Positions 6,430 to 12,883 of a DNA stretch of 64,000 nt are shown in pieces. Position numbers and translations under genes: made by a program. The notes under the pieces were generated by a model, which worked only from the letters and a program-made list of their open reading frames with translations, was not told where the DNA came from and ran no database searches. Positions within the stretch are counted from its first letter, which is position 1. Every line of letters begins with the position of its first letter. Where the stretch lies: NCBI GenBank assembly GCA_031177985.1, contig JAPSJW010000002.1:124001-188000 (forward strand), written 5' to 3'. This stretch comes from Microbacteriaceae bacterium. Its GTDB lineage: Bacteria; Actinomycetota; Actinomycetes; Actinomycetales; Microbacteriaceae.

Positions 6430-8789
6430 CGGCGACGGATGCGACGCGCATCACCGCGGGACCCTGGAACGACTCGACGCTTTCGCTCGAGGAGCGGGTC
6501 TCCGCTCTGATCGCGGAGATGACCACCGAGGAGAAGGTCTCCCAGCTCTACGGGGTCTGGGTCGGCGCCTCCGCGGACGGCGAGGACGTCGCCCCTCACC
6601 AGCACGACATGAGCGAGGAGATCGACCTCGACAACCTGCTGCCGACAGGCCTCGGGCAGCTGACCCGTCCGTTCGGCACGGCCCCGGTCGACCCGGCGGT
6701 CGGTGCGGTCGCGCTGATGCGCGCCCAGCAGCGCATCGCCTCCGCGAACCGCTTCGGCATCCCGGCGCTCGCCCACGAGGAGTGCCTCGCCGGCTTCGCG
6801 ACCTGGGGTGCGACCGCCTACCCGGTGCCGCTCAGCTGGGGTGCGACCTTCGACCCCGACCTCATCCGCGAGATGGGATCGCGCATCGGCGCCGACATGC
6901 GCTCCGTCGGGGTGCACCAGGGCCTCGCACCCGTGCTCGACGTCGTGCGCGACGCCCGCTGGGGGCGGGTCGAGGAGACGATCGGCGAGGACCCGTACCT
7001 CGTCGGCACGACCGCGACCGCCTACATCCAGGGTGTGGAAAGCACGGGCGTCGTCGCGACGCTCAAGCACTTCGTGGGCTACTCGGCCTCCCGCGCCGGA
7101 CGCAACCTCGCGCCCGTCGCAGTCGGGCGTCGGGAGCTGGCGGATGTGCTGCTTCCGCCGTTCGAGATGGCCATCCGCGAGAGCGGGGTGCGCAGCGTCA
7201 TGAACGCGTACACCGACCTCGACGGTGTGCCGACCGCCGCAGACGAGAGCCTGCTCACCGAGCTGCTGCGCAAGGTGTGGGGCTTCGACGGAACCGTCGT
7301 CGCCGACTACTTCTCGATCGCCTTCCTGCGCGACCTGCACCACTCGGTCGCGGACTACACGGCGGCCGCCGAGGCGGCGCTGCGAGCCGGCATCGACGTC
7401 GAGCTGCCGACCGTGAAGACGTTCGGGGCCGCCTTCGTGCGAGCGATCGAGGAGGGGACGGTCGACGTCGCGCTCGTCGACCGTGCGCTGCGTCGAGTGC
7501 TCGTGCAGAAGGGGCAGCTCGGGCTGCTCGATGCCGACTGGTCGCCGGTGCCCTCGGCGCTCGGCTCCCAGGGCGACGCTCCCGAGGATGTGCGGGGCAC
7601 CGTCGACCTCGACTCCGTAGGCAACCGCGACCTGGCCCGGCGCATCGCCGAGCAGGCGGTCGTGCTCGTGCGCAACGACGGCGTGCTGCCGCTCGCCGAG
7701 CCGCGCACGGTCGCCCTCATCGGACCGACCGCCGAGGACCCGCTCGCGGTGCTCGGCTGCTACTCGTTCCCTGCGCACGTGGGGGTGCGGCATCCCGAGA
7801 TCCCGTGGGGCATCGAGCTGCCGACGCTGCGCGAGGCGCTCGAGGAGGAGTTCGCCGACGCCGCCTTCGTGGTGGAGCACGGCACGAGCATCGACGGGGG
7901 CGAGCGCGACGGCTTCGACGCCGCCGTGAGCGCCGCCCGCGAGGCCGACGTCGTCATCCTCGCTCTCGGCGACCGCGCAGGACTCTTCGGCCGCGGCACG
8001 AGCGGCGAGGGCTGCGACGCCGCGTCGCTCGACCTGCCGGGAGCGCAGGCGCAGCTGCTCGAGGCGGTGCTCGACACGGGCACGCCGACTGTCGTGACGC
8101 TGCTCTCCGGGCGTCCGTACGCCCTCGGGCGCGCGGCGACGGATGCTGCGGCGATCGTGCAGACCTTCTTCCCCGGCGAGGAGGGCACCCGCGCGATCGC
8201 GGGCGTGCTGAGCGGGCGCGTGAACCCGAGCGGCCGCCTGCCCGTGTCGATCCCGAAGGACCCGGGCGCGCAGCCGTCGACCTACCTCGCGTCGCCGCTC
8301 GCCCGGCGCACCGAGGTGTCGAACATCGACCCGACGGCCGCATTCCCCTTCGGCCACGGCATCGGCTACACGACGTTCGAGTGGGACGGCGTCTCCTCGA
8401 GCGGTGATTCCCTCGCGACGGATGGTTCGGTTTCGGTCTCGATCACGGTCGCCAACACCGGCTCGCGTGCAGGCGCCGAGGTCGTGCAGCTGTACCTGCA
8501 CGATCCGGTCACGTCGGTCGTGCAACCGGTGCGCCGACTGATCGCCTACCGCCGGCTGACCCTGCAGCCGGGGGAGCGGGTTCGGGCGTCGTTCACGGTT
8601 CCCGCCGACCTCACGAGCTTCACCGGCATCGCCGGCGACCGCATCGTCGAGCCGGGGGAGCTCGCGCTCGAGTTCGGACGCTCCAGCGCTGACATCGTCG
8701 CCTCCGTGCCGATGACAGTCACGGGCGACACGCGGGTGCTCGACCACACGCGCCGCCTCCACGCCGAGGTGACCGTCAGCGGAGAGTGA
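6426..8789 (+). CDS. Glycoside hydrolase family 3 (probable beta-xylosidase/beta-glucosidase)
   Basis: A 787-residue GH3 enzyme without a signal peptide, so it acts in the cytoplasm on imported sugar. The N-terminal GH3 barrel contains RWGRVEETIGEDPYLVG, the K-H pair LKHFVGYS and the nucleophile in VVADYFSIAF (Asp294). The C-terminal alpha/beta domain and a fibronectin-III-like end (LFEFGRSS-type, here LALEFGRSSADI) complete the usual order. The segment GYSASRAGRNLAPVAVGRRE is what I associate with actinobacterial BxlA-like beta-xylosidases, but beta-glucosidase activity cannot be excluded. It is coupled by ATGA overlap to the permease genes, making the operon import-then-hydrolyse. Confidence 0.9.
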   Translation: MTATDATRITAGPWNDSTLSLEERVSALIAEMTTEEKVSQLYGVWVGASADGEDVAPHQHDMSEEIDLDNLLPTGLGQLTRPFGTAPVDPAVGAVALMRAQQRIASANRFGIPALAHEECLAGFATWGATAYPVPLSWGATFDPDLIREMGSRIGADMRSVGVHQGLAPVLDVVRDARWGRVEETIGEDPYLVGTTATAYIQGVESTGVVATLKHFVGYSASRAGRNLAPVAVGRRELADVLLPPFEMAIRESGVRSVMNAYTDLDGVPTAADESLLTELLRKVWGFDGTVVADYFSIAFLRDLHHSVADYTAAAEAALRAGIDVELPTVKTFGAAFVRAIEEGTVDVALVDRALRRVLVQKGQLGLLDADWSPVPSALGSQGDAPEDVRGTVDLDSVGNRDLARRIAEQAVVLVRNDGVLPLAEPRTVALIGPTAEDPLAVLGCYSFPAHVGVRHPEIPWGIELPTLREALEEEFADAAFVVEHGTSIDGGERDGFDAAVSAAREADVVILALGDRAGLFGRGTSGEGCDAASLDLPGAQAQLLEAVLDTGTPTVVTLLSGRPYALGRAATDAAAIVQTFFPGEEGTRAIAGVLSGRVNPSGRLPVSIPKDPGAQPSTYLASPLARRTEVSNIDPTAAFPFGHGIGYTTFEWDGVSSSGDSLATDGSVSVSITVANTGSRAGAEVVQLYLHDPVTSVVQPVRRLIAYRRLTLQPGERVRASFTVPADLTSFTGIAGDRIVEPGELALEFGRSSADIVASVPMTVTGDTRVLDHTRRLHAEVTVSGE

Positions 8790-8791
8790 CG

Positions 8792-8843
8792 CATCCGGGG
8801 AGGCTCGGGCGGGTGCAGTTGTCGCCTCGATCCTCCCCGGATG
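8792..8843. terminator. Large inverted repeat after the GH3 gene
   Basis: CATCCGGGGAGG and CCTCCCCGGATG form a perfect 12-bp inverted repeat with a 28-nt loop, starting three nt after the GH3 stop codon. It probably ends the operon. There is no T tract, so an mRNA-stability or repeat-derived role is also possible. Confidence 0.6.
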
Positions 8844-8927
8844 TTACCCGGGTTCCGCTCACCTTCGGGAGTACGGTGTCCAGCGGCGGGCATGGAGTTC
8901 GCCGCTCGAACCGCCTCGGGAGCCGAC

Positions 8928-9140
8928 ATGACCACAGACACGCAGAACTCGACGCACAGCACCGCATCGCGCCGCACCGACAGACTCTGGGCGGGGATCA
9001 TCGCCTCACTGGTCGTGGTGGGAGTGCTGATGTCGGTGGGGTTCTGGCTGCTCACCGGGTCGTGGGGGTCGTTGTCGCTGGGCGTGCAGGTGCTGCTGGT
9101 CGCCGTGATCGTGGCGGCGATTCGCTCCGTTCGACACTGA
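8928..9140 (+). CDS. Small two-span membrane protein, unknown function
   Basis: A 70-residue protein with a Thr/Ser/Arg-rich N-terminus followed by two hydrophobic segments (WAGIIASLVVVGVLMSVGFWLL and LGVQVLLVAVIVAAI) and a short basic end. The ATG was preferred over an upstream in-frame ATG because a GGGAG SD lies six nt before it. It follows the GH3 operon and its hairpin and is convergent with the LacI gene. Family unknown to me. Confidence 0.6.
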   Translation: MTTDTQNSTHSTASRRTDRLWAGIIASLVVVGVLMSVGFWLLTGSWGSLSLGVQVLLVAVIVAAIRSVRH

Positions 9141-9146
9141 CGCCGC

Positions 9147-9192
9147 GCATCCGTCGTCTCTGACGCGCCGCATCCGTCGTCTCTGACGCGCG
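9147..9192 (+). repeat. Two tandem copies of a 23-nt sequence
   Basis: GCATCCGTCGTCTCTGACGC is followed directly by a near-identical copy, so the word occurs twice in tandem just after the small membrane protein gene. Each copy carries GCATCCG, the heptamer that is common across the window. Confidence 0.6.
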
Positions 9193-9247
9193 AGGTTAGG
9201 GTTTTGGCCCCTATCCGAGACGGATAAGGGCCGAAAGTCGAACCTCG
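9191..9247. terminator. Strong bidirectional stem-loop between convergent genes
   Basis: The outer arms CGAGGTT and AACCTCG enclose an inner hairpin, GGCCCCTATCCG-AGA-CGGATAAGGGCC (11 of 12 pairs). The 5' side carries GGTTTT and the 3' side GAAAG. The position between the rightward small membrane gene and the leftward LacI gene fits a shared terminator. Confidence 0.65.
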
Positions 9248-9255
9248 ATGCGGAG

Positions 9256-9294
9256 TTGGGGTTTCGATACGCCGCGCTTCGCGGGCTACCCAAC
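9256..9294. repeat. REP-like palindromic repeat, copy 1
   Basis: Reads GGGGTTTCGATACGCCGCGC then TTCGCGGGCTACCCAAC. The GTyTCGrTAyGC...GCTAC frame recurs at 11105, 11161 and 12641, each time in or next to a gene end. This copy abuts the LacI stop codon. Confidence 0.5.
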
Positions 9295-9302
9295 GCCGCG
9301 AG

Positions 9303-10325
9303 TCAGGCCGCCGCGGGCGGCGCCGTGCTCGCGCGCACCACGAGGCTCGTCGCCAGGTCCATGCGGGGGATCGTCGCGAGCGGCGCCTTGCTCATCTGCA
9401 GCACGAGCTTCGCGGCCTCGACGGCCATCTGCTTGAGCGGCTGGTGCACCGTCGTGAGTCCGGGGCTCACCCAGCGCGCGAGCGGGATGTCGTCGTAGCC
9501 GACGACCGACAGGTCCTCCGGAACCCGAATGCGCCGCTCCCGCGCCGCCTCCAGCACGCCGAGCGCCTGCAGGTCACTTCCCGCGAAGATCGCGGTCGGA
9601 GGGTTGTCCGAGTCGAGCAGCTCGGACGCGATCCGGTGCCCGCCCTCGACCTGGAAGTCGCCGAACCGCACCCAGCCCTGCTCGATGCGCAGTCCGGCCT
9701 TGTTCATCGCGGAGCGGTATCCGTCGACCCGTGCGAGCGAGCACATCATGTCCTCGGGTCCGCTGATCGTCGCGATGCGGGTGTGGCCGAGCTCGATGAG
9801 ATGACGGATGGCGGAGAGACTCCCCGACCAGTTGGCCGACCCGATCGACGGAACGTCGGGCGACGGGTCGCCCGCGGGGTCGACGATGACGAACGGGATC
9901 GCCCTCGACTTCAGCATCGTGCGGTACTGCGGCGGCAGATCCGAGAACACGAGAACGACGCCGACCGGTCGGCGGCGGAGCACGCCCTCGACCCACTCCG
10001 GTCCGGGGGAGTGGCGGTCGCCGCTCTCGGTCAGCACGACGCTGAGGCCGTTCGCTGCGGCGACGTCCTCGACGCCGCGGATGATCTCCATCGACCACGA
10101 GGCCTGAAGCTCGTGGAACACGACCTCGATGAGCTGGGTGCGAGCCTGCCCGGTGTTGCGGCGGTTGTAGCCCCGCTGCTCGAGCAGTGCCTCCACCCGA
10201 GCTCGGGTTGCGCTCGAAACATCCGTGCGTCCGTTGAGCACTTTCGAGATCGTCGAGAGGCTCACTCCCGCCTCTTCAGCGACAAGGGAGAGGGTCACAC
10301 GCTCGGACGGGTCAGTGGTGCTCAC
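9303..10325 (-). CDS. LacI-family transcriptional repressor of the sugar operon
   Basis: A 340-residue LacI/GalR regulator. The HTH (residues 10-55) reads VTLSLVAEEAGVSLSTISKV then LNGRTDVSSATRARVEALL, including the hinge-helix region; the rest is the periplasmic-binding-like effector domain, ending DLATSLVVRAST as usual. The start is GTG with TACACT (10337-10332) six nt upstream, so probably leaderless. A CGAAACTATCG operator lies between its -35 and -10, and a matching site controls the ABC/GH3 operon, so it most likely represses both itself and the operon until the imported sugar binds. Similar regulators are BxlR and CebR; the effector is not deducible from sequence. Confidence 0.9.
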   Translation of the reverse strand: MSTTDPSERVTLSLVAEEAGVSLSTISKVLNGRTDVSSATRARVEALLEQRGYNRRNTGQARTQLIEVVFHELQASWSMEIIRGVEDVAAANGLSVVLTESGDRHSPGPEWVEGVLRRRPVGVVLVFSDLPPQYRTMLKSRAIPFVIVDPAGDPSPDVPSIGSANWSGSLSAIRHLIELGHTRIATISGPEDMMCSLARVDGYRSAMNKAGLRIEQGWVRFGDFQVEGGHRIASELLDSDNPPTAIFAGSDLQALGVLEAARERRIRVPEDLSVVGYDDIPLARWVSPGLTTVHQPLKQMAVEAAKLVLQMSKAPLATIPRMDLATSLVVRASTAPPAAA

Positions 10326-10344
10326 GGTGAGAGTGTACGCGCGC

Positions 10345-10355
10345 CGAAACTATCG
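10345..10355. promoter_or_regulatory. Operator-like site CGAAACTATCG upstream of the LacI gene
   Basis: Matches the operon operator CGAAACTTTCG at 10 of 11 positions. Two half-site-like TTTCGATGA words follow at 10362 and 10372. It sits about 20 nt upstream of the predicted start of the leaderless LacI transcript, so it fits autorepression. Confidence 0.6.
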
Positions 10356-10470
10356 CGCCTCTTTCGATGATTTTCGATGATCGTGCGGTTTCGTGAACAC
10401 CAGTGTCCGGCCCGTCCCGGAAGCCTTCGCCTCGGGTGAACCTTCCCAGGCCAGCCAGCGATACTCTCCC

Positions 10471-10530
10471 TTTTCCGTTCCTGCCGTCGGAGTCAATTGA
10501 CGCCGACGGCAGATAGAGAAAGGCGAACTA
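10471..10530. repeat. Long palindromic element with CAATTG core, copy 1
   Basis: The 32-bp core (10481-10512) is CTGCCGTCGG-a-GTCAATTGAC-g-CCGACGGCAG, palindromic but for one mismatched pair, with looser pairing in flanks rich in T (left) and A (right). Read on the minus strand it begins at the TAG stop codon of the VTT gene. A second copy, inverted relative to this one, is at 28031-28103. It may act as a terminator, but conservation of core and flanks in two places suggests a dispersed element. Confidence 0.75.
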
Positions 10531-11046
10531 CGATTCGAGCGAGGGTGGTGCGGGAGGTGGGGCGCCCGGAGCCATGTACTCGGGGGCCGAGGCGGCCGCG
10601 CGACGCCGCGCGGTGCACCACCAGAACGCGCCGAGCGCTGCCAGCACGAGCAGCAGTGCTCCGAAGCCCCAGGGCGAGGTGATCGCCGCCCAGATCGCGG
10701 CGAGCCCTACCGTCGCGTAGATGACGCCGTAGAGCGCGCAGCCGGGCAGCATCGCGAGCGTGAAAACCCACCACCGCATCCGGCTCGCACCGGCGACCGC
10801 GTTCATGACCGACTTGAAGCCGATCGTGAAGTAGCTGAGGGTGACGATCGGCGGGCCGTAGCGGCGCAGCAGGTCGCTCGCTCGCTCGGCTTTCGGGCCC
10901 TTCAGCCAGCGTCCCCAGCGGAGGGAGCCGGCGCCGGCGACCGCTCCGCGGGCGATCCAGTAGGTGGCCTGCGACCGGGCGAAGACGATCGCCGTTGCGC
11001 CGACCAGGATCACCCAGAACCCCTGGCCCGCGAGCGCCTCTTCCAT
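10528..11046 (-). CDS. VTT/DedA-type small membrane protein
   Basis: A 172-residue protein with about four hydrophobic spans. The DedA/VTT hallmark is LRRYGPPIVTLSYFTIGFKS followed by VMNAVAGASRMRWWVF, with the re-entrant glycine/arginine pattern of that family (lipid scrambling, undecaprenyl-phosphate or small-molecule transport). It ends in an Ala/Pro-rich tail. The start follows GGAAGG, 11 nt upstream, so it has a leader. The stop codon is the first triplet of the palindromic element copy 1. Exact function unknown. Confidence 0.75.
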   Translation of the reverse strand: MEEALAGQGFWVILVGATAIVFARSQATYWIARGAVAGAGSLRWGRWLKGPKAERASDLLRRYGPPIVTLSYFTIGFKSVMNAVAGASRMRWWVFTLAMLPGCALYGVIYATVGLAAIWAAITSPWGFGALLLVLAALGAFWWCTARRRAAASAPEYMAPGAPPPAPPSLES

Positions 11047-11104
11047 GTCGGTGCCAACCTTCCGTCGCGGGTCGATCATTCCAGTGCGCGGGCGGCGGGG
11101 GAAC

Positions 11105-11153
11105 GGGGTCTCGGTACGCGTGCCGCTGTGCGGCGCGCTACTCGCCCCGCGGG
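11105..11153. repeat. REP-like palindromic repeat, copy 2
   Basis: GGGGTCTCGGTACGCGTGCC followed by GCTGTGCGGCGCGCTACTCG and CCCCGCGGG; it pairs imperfectly with itself. It shares the GGTCTCGrTrcGC...GCGCTaCTCGaCC frame with copies at 11161 and 12641. It lies in the gap between the VTT gene and the MarR gene. Confidence 0.6.
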
Positions 11154-11160
11154 CGGCCGC

Positions 11161-11225
11161 GGTCTCGATATGCGTCCGGCGAAGCCGGGCGCTGCTCGAC
11201 CCGCGCGAGCCGGGCGCTGGTCGAC
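11161..11225. repeat. REP-like palindromic repeat, copy 3 with partial duplicate
   Basis: GGTCTCGATATGCGTCCGGC then GAAGCCGGGCGCTGCTCGAC, followed by a second partial unit GAGCCGGGCGCTGGTCGAC. The stem GCGTCCGGC/GCCGGGCGC surrounds a short loop. It directly precedes the end of the MarR gene. Confidence 0.6.
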
Positions 11226-11233
11226 CGACGGGC

Positions 11234-11725
11234 CTAGTCGCCCTCGTACTCCGCGATCCAGCGGGTGAGGATGCGCTCGAGCGCCGCACGGTCTGTCGCG
11301 CTGAGCGACGACAGCAGTCGCTCTTCGTTGGCGAGGTGCTCGGTGAACGCCCCGTCGATGAGGTCGCGGCCCTTGTCGGTGAGCGCGACGACCCGTCCAC
11401 GCCCGTCGACCTCGCTCACCCGGCGGGTGACGAGACCAGCTCCCTCGAGGCGGTCGAGTCGTTTCGTCATGCCCCCCGTCGTCACCATCGTGTGCGCGGC
11501 GAGCTCTCCCGCGGCGCGCTCGAACGGGGCGCCTGCGCGACGCAGCGTCGCCAGCACGTCGAAGTCGCCCTCGCTCAGCCCGTGCCTGCTGTAGACCGTC
11601 AGGAGCTCCTCGGTGAGGTAGCCAGCGAGGCGGTGCAGGCGTCCGATGATGCCCTGCGGGCTCGGGTCGAGGTCGGGGCGCTCGCGGCGCCACTCCTCCT
11701 GGATCTGCGCGGTTCGATCGGCCAC
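11234..11725 (-). CDS. MarR-family transcriptional regulator
   Basis: A 163-residue winged-helix regulator. It shows the MarR layout: an N-terminal dimer helix (PQGIIGRLHRLAGYLTEELL), the HTH (LSEGDFDVLATLRRAG ... MVTTGGMTKRLDRLEGAGLV) and the wing TRRVSEVDGRGRVVALTDKG with the conserved D-x-R pattern. The start is GTG with an AAGGGG SD. It is divergent from an EamA transporter and the 39-nt gap holds an 18-bp palindrome, so it likely controls that exporter in response to a small molecule. Confidence 0.9.
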   Translation of the reverse strand: MADRTAQIQEEWRRERPDLDPSPQGIIGRLHRLAGYLTEELLTVYSRHGLSEGDFDVLATLRRAGAPFERAAGELAAHTMVTTGGMTKRLDRLEGAGLVTRRVSEVDGRGRVVALTDKGRDLIDGAFTEHLANEERLLSSLSATDRAALERILTRWIAEYEGD

Positions 11726-11735
11726 CCCTTCACTT

Positions 11736-11753
11736 TATCTTCCTGGCAAGATA
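11736..11753. promoter_or_regulatory. MarR-type operator TATCTT-N6-AAGATA
   Basis: A perfect 6-6-6 inverted repeat centred in the MarR/EamA intergenic region. It overlaps TATATT (11752-11757), the likely -10 of the EamA gene, and lies upstream of the MarR SD, so one bound dimer could block both genes. Confidence 0.7.
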
Positions 11754-11764
11754 TATTGTCTTCC

Positions 11765-12883
11765 GTGGAAGGTAATCTGCGCTGGGCTCTCGTCACGGCG
11801 ATCGCGCCGGTGGCATGGGGGTCCACCTACTTTGTCACCCGCGAGTTCCTCCCGGCCGACGCCCCGCTCTGGGGTGCCGTGCTGCGGGCGCTCCCCGCCG
11901 GCATCATGCTGCTGCTCCTGCGACGACGGATGCCGCGCGGCGCCTGGTGGTGGCGGAGCCTCGTGCTCGGCGTGCTCAACGTCGGAGCGTTCTTCGTGCT
12001 CGTGTACCTCGCGGCGCAGCTCCTGCCCTCGAGCATCGCGTCGACCGTGATGGCGACCTCGCCCGTGGCGATGATGCTGCTCGCCTGGCTGCTGATCGCC
12101 GAGCGTCCGCGCTTGCTCTCCCTCGTGGCGGCGGGAGTCGGCATCGCCGGCGTCGCCCTGCTGCTGCTGACGAGCGCCGAAGGCATCCGCTGGGACGGCG
12201 TGCTCGCCTCGGTCGCCGCACTCGCGATGTCGTCGGTCGGCTACATCCTCGCCAAGCGCTGGAACGGGCCGTCGATCGACCTCATCGCGTCGACGTCGTG
12301 GCAGCTCGTCGCCGGAGGGCTCGTGCTCGTGCCGATCGCGGTCGCGGTCGAGGGCGGGCCGCCCGTGCTCGACACCCCCGCGCTGCTCGGCTTCGGGTAC
12401 GTGTCGTTCGTCGCGACGGCGGTCGCCTTCGTCGCCTGGTTCTCGGGCCTGCGAAAGCTCCCCGCCGGCACGGTCGGCATCATCGGGCTGCTCAATCCGG
12501 TGGCGGGCGTGCTGCTCGGGGTGCTGGTCGCCGGAGAGACCCTCGTCGGCCAGCAGATCGGCGGGCTCGGGCTCGTGCTGATGGGCGTCCTCCTCGGGCA
12601 GCCGGCGGTGCAGGAACGGATGCGGGGGCTCGGCGGGCAGGGTCTCGGTGCGCGTCCGGCTGCGCCGGGCGCCACTCGACCCGCGGGTGTTGCGCCGGGC
12701 GCTGCCCGAGCGGCAGAAAAAGGCTACGGCGTGGGGACCGGAGTGGGCTCCGGAACGGTCGTCGGCTCCGGGGTCGGGGTCGGCGCGGGCGCCGGCTCCT
12801 CCGGTGCGGGCTCCTCCTCGACAGGCGCGGGCGCGGTGGGCTCGGGCGCGGGCTCCTCGTCCGCGGGAGCCTCCTCCTCCTGA
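11765..12883 (+). CDS. EamA/DMT-family transporter with repeat-derived C-terminal tail
   Basis: A drug/metabolite transporter-type exporter with ten predicted spans in two EamA halves (PVAWGSTYFVTREFLP in the first; MSSVGYILAKRWNG opening the second). The start is GTG with TATATT ending seven nt upstream, so leaderless. EamA proteins normally stop shortly after the tenth span (about residue 290, LGQPAVQERMRGL). Here the frame stays open for about 80 more residues: first through a REP-like repeat (from 12641), then through DNA antisense to the end of the neighbouring M50 gene, giving a Gly/Ser/Ala-rich tail. The tail is probably an accident of repeat insertion. Confidence 0.85.
   Translation: MEGNLRWALVTAIAPVAWGSTYFVTREFLPADAPLWGAVLRALPAGIMLLLLRRRMPRGAWWWRSLVLGVLNVGAFFVLVYLAAQLLPSSIASTVMATSPVAMMLLAWLLIAERPRLLSLVAAGVGIAGVALLLLTSAEGIRWDGVLASVAALAMSSVGYILAKRWNGPSIDLIASTSWQLVAGGLVLVPIAVAVEGGPPVLDTPALLGFGYVSFVATAVAFVAWFSGLRKLPAGTVGIIGLLNPVAGVLLGVLVAGETLVGQQIGGLGLVLMGVLLGQPAVQERMRGLGGQGLGARPAAPGATRPAGVAPGAARAAEKGYGVGTGVGSGTVVGSGVGVGAGAGSSGAGSSSTGAGAVGSGAGSSSAGASSS
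12641..12710. repeat. REP-like palindromic repeat, copy 4, inside the EamA frame
   Basis: GGTCTCGGTGCGCGTCCGGC then TGCGCCGGGCGCCACTCGAC and CCGCG, followed by a partial second unit TGCGCCGGGCGCTGCCCGAG. It is the same layout as copy 3, including the trailing partial duplicate. It lies where a normal EamA gene would already have stopped. Confidence 0.6.

Noticed and set aside
6267-8762. An 831-codon open frame antisense to the GH3 gene
   Set aside because: Long antisense frames are expected where the sense gene has G/C at third positions; the product is Arg/His/Asp-rich with no domain, and the GH3 frame has all family motifs.
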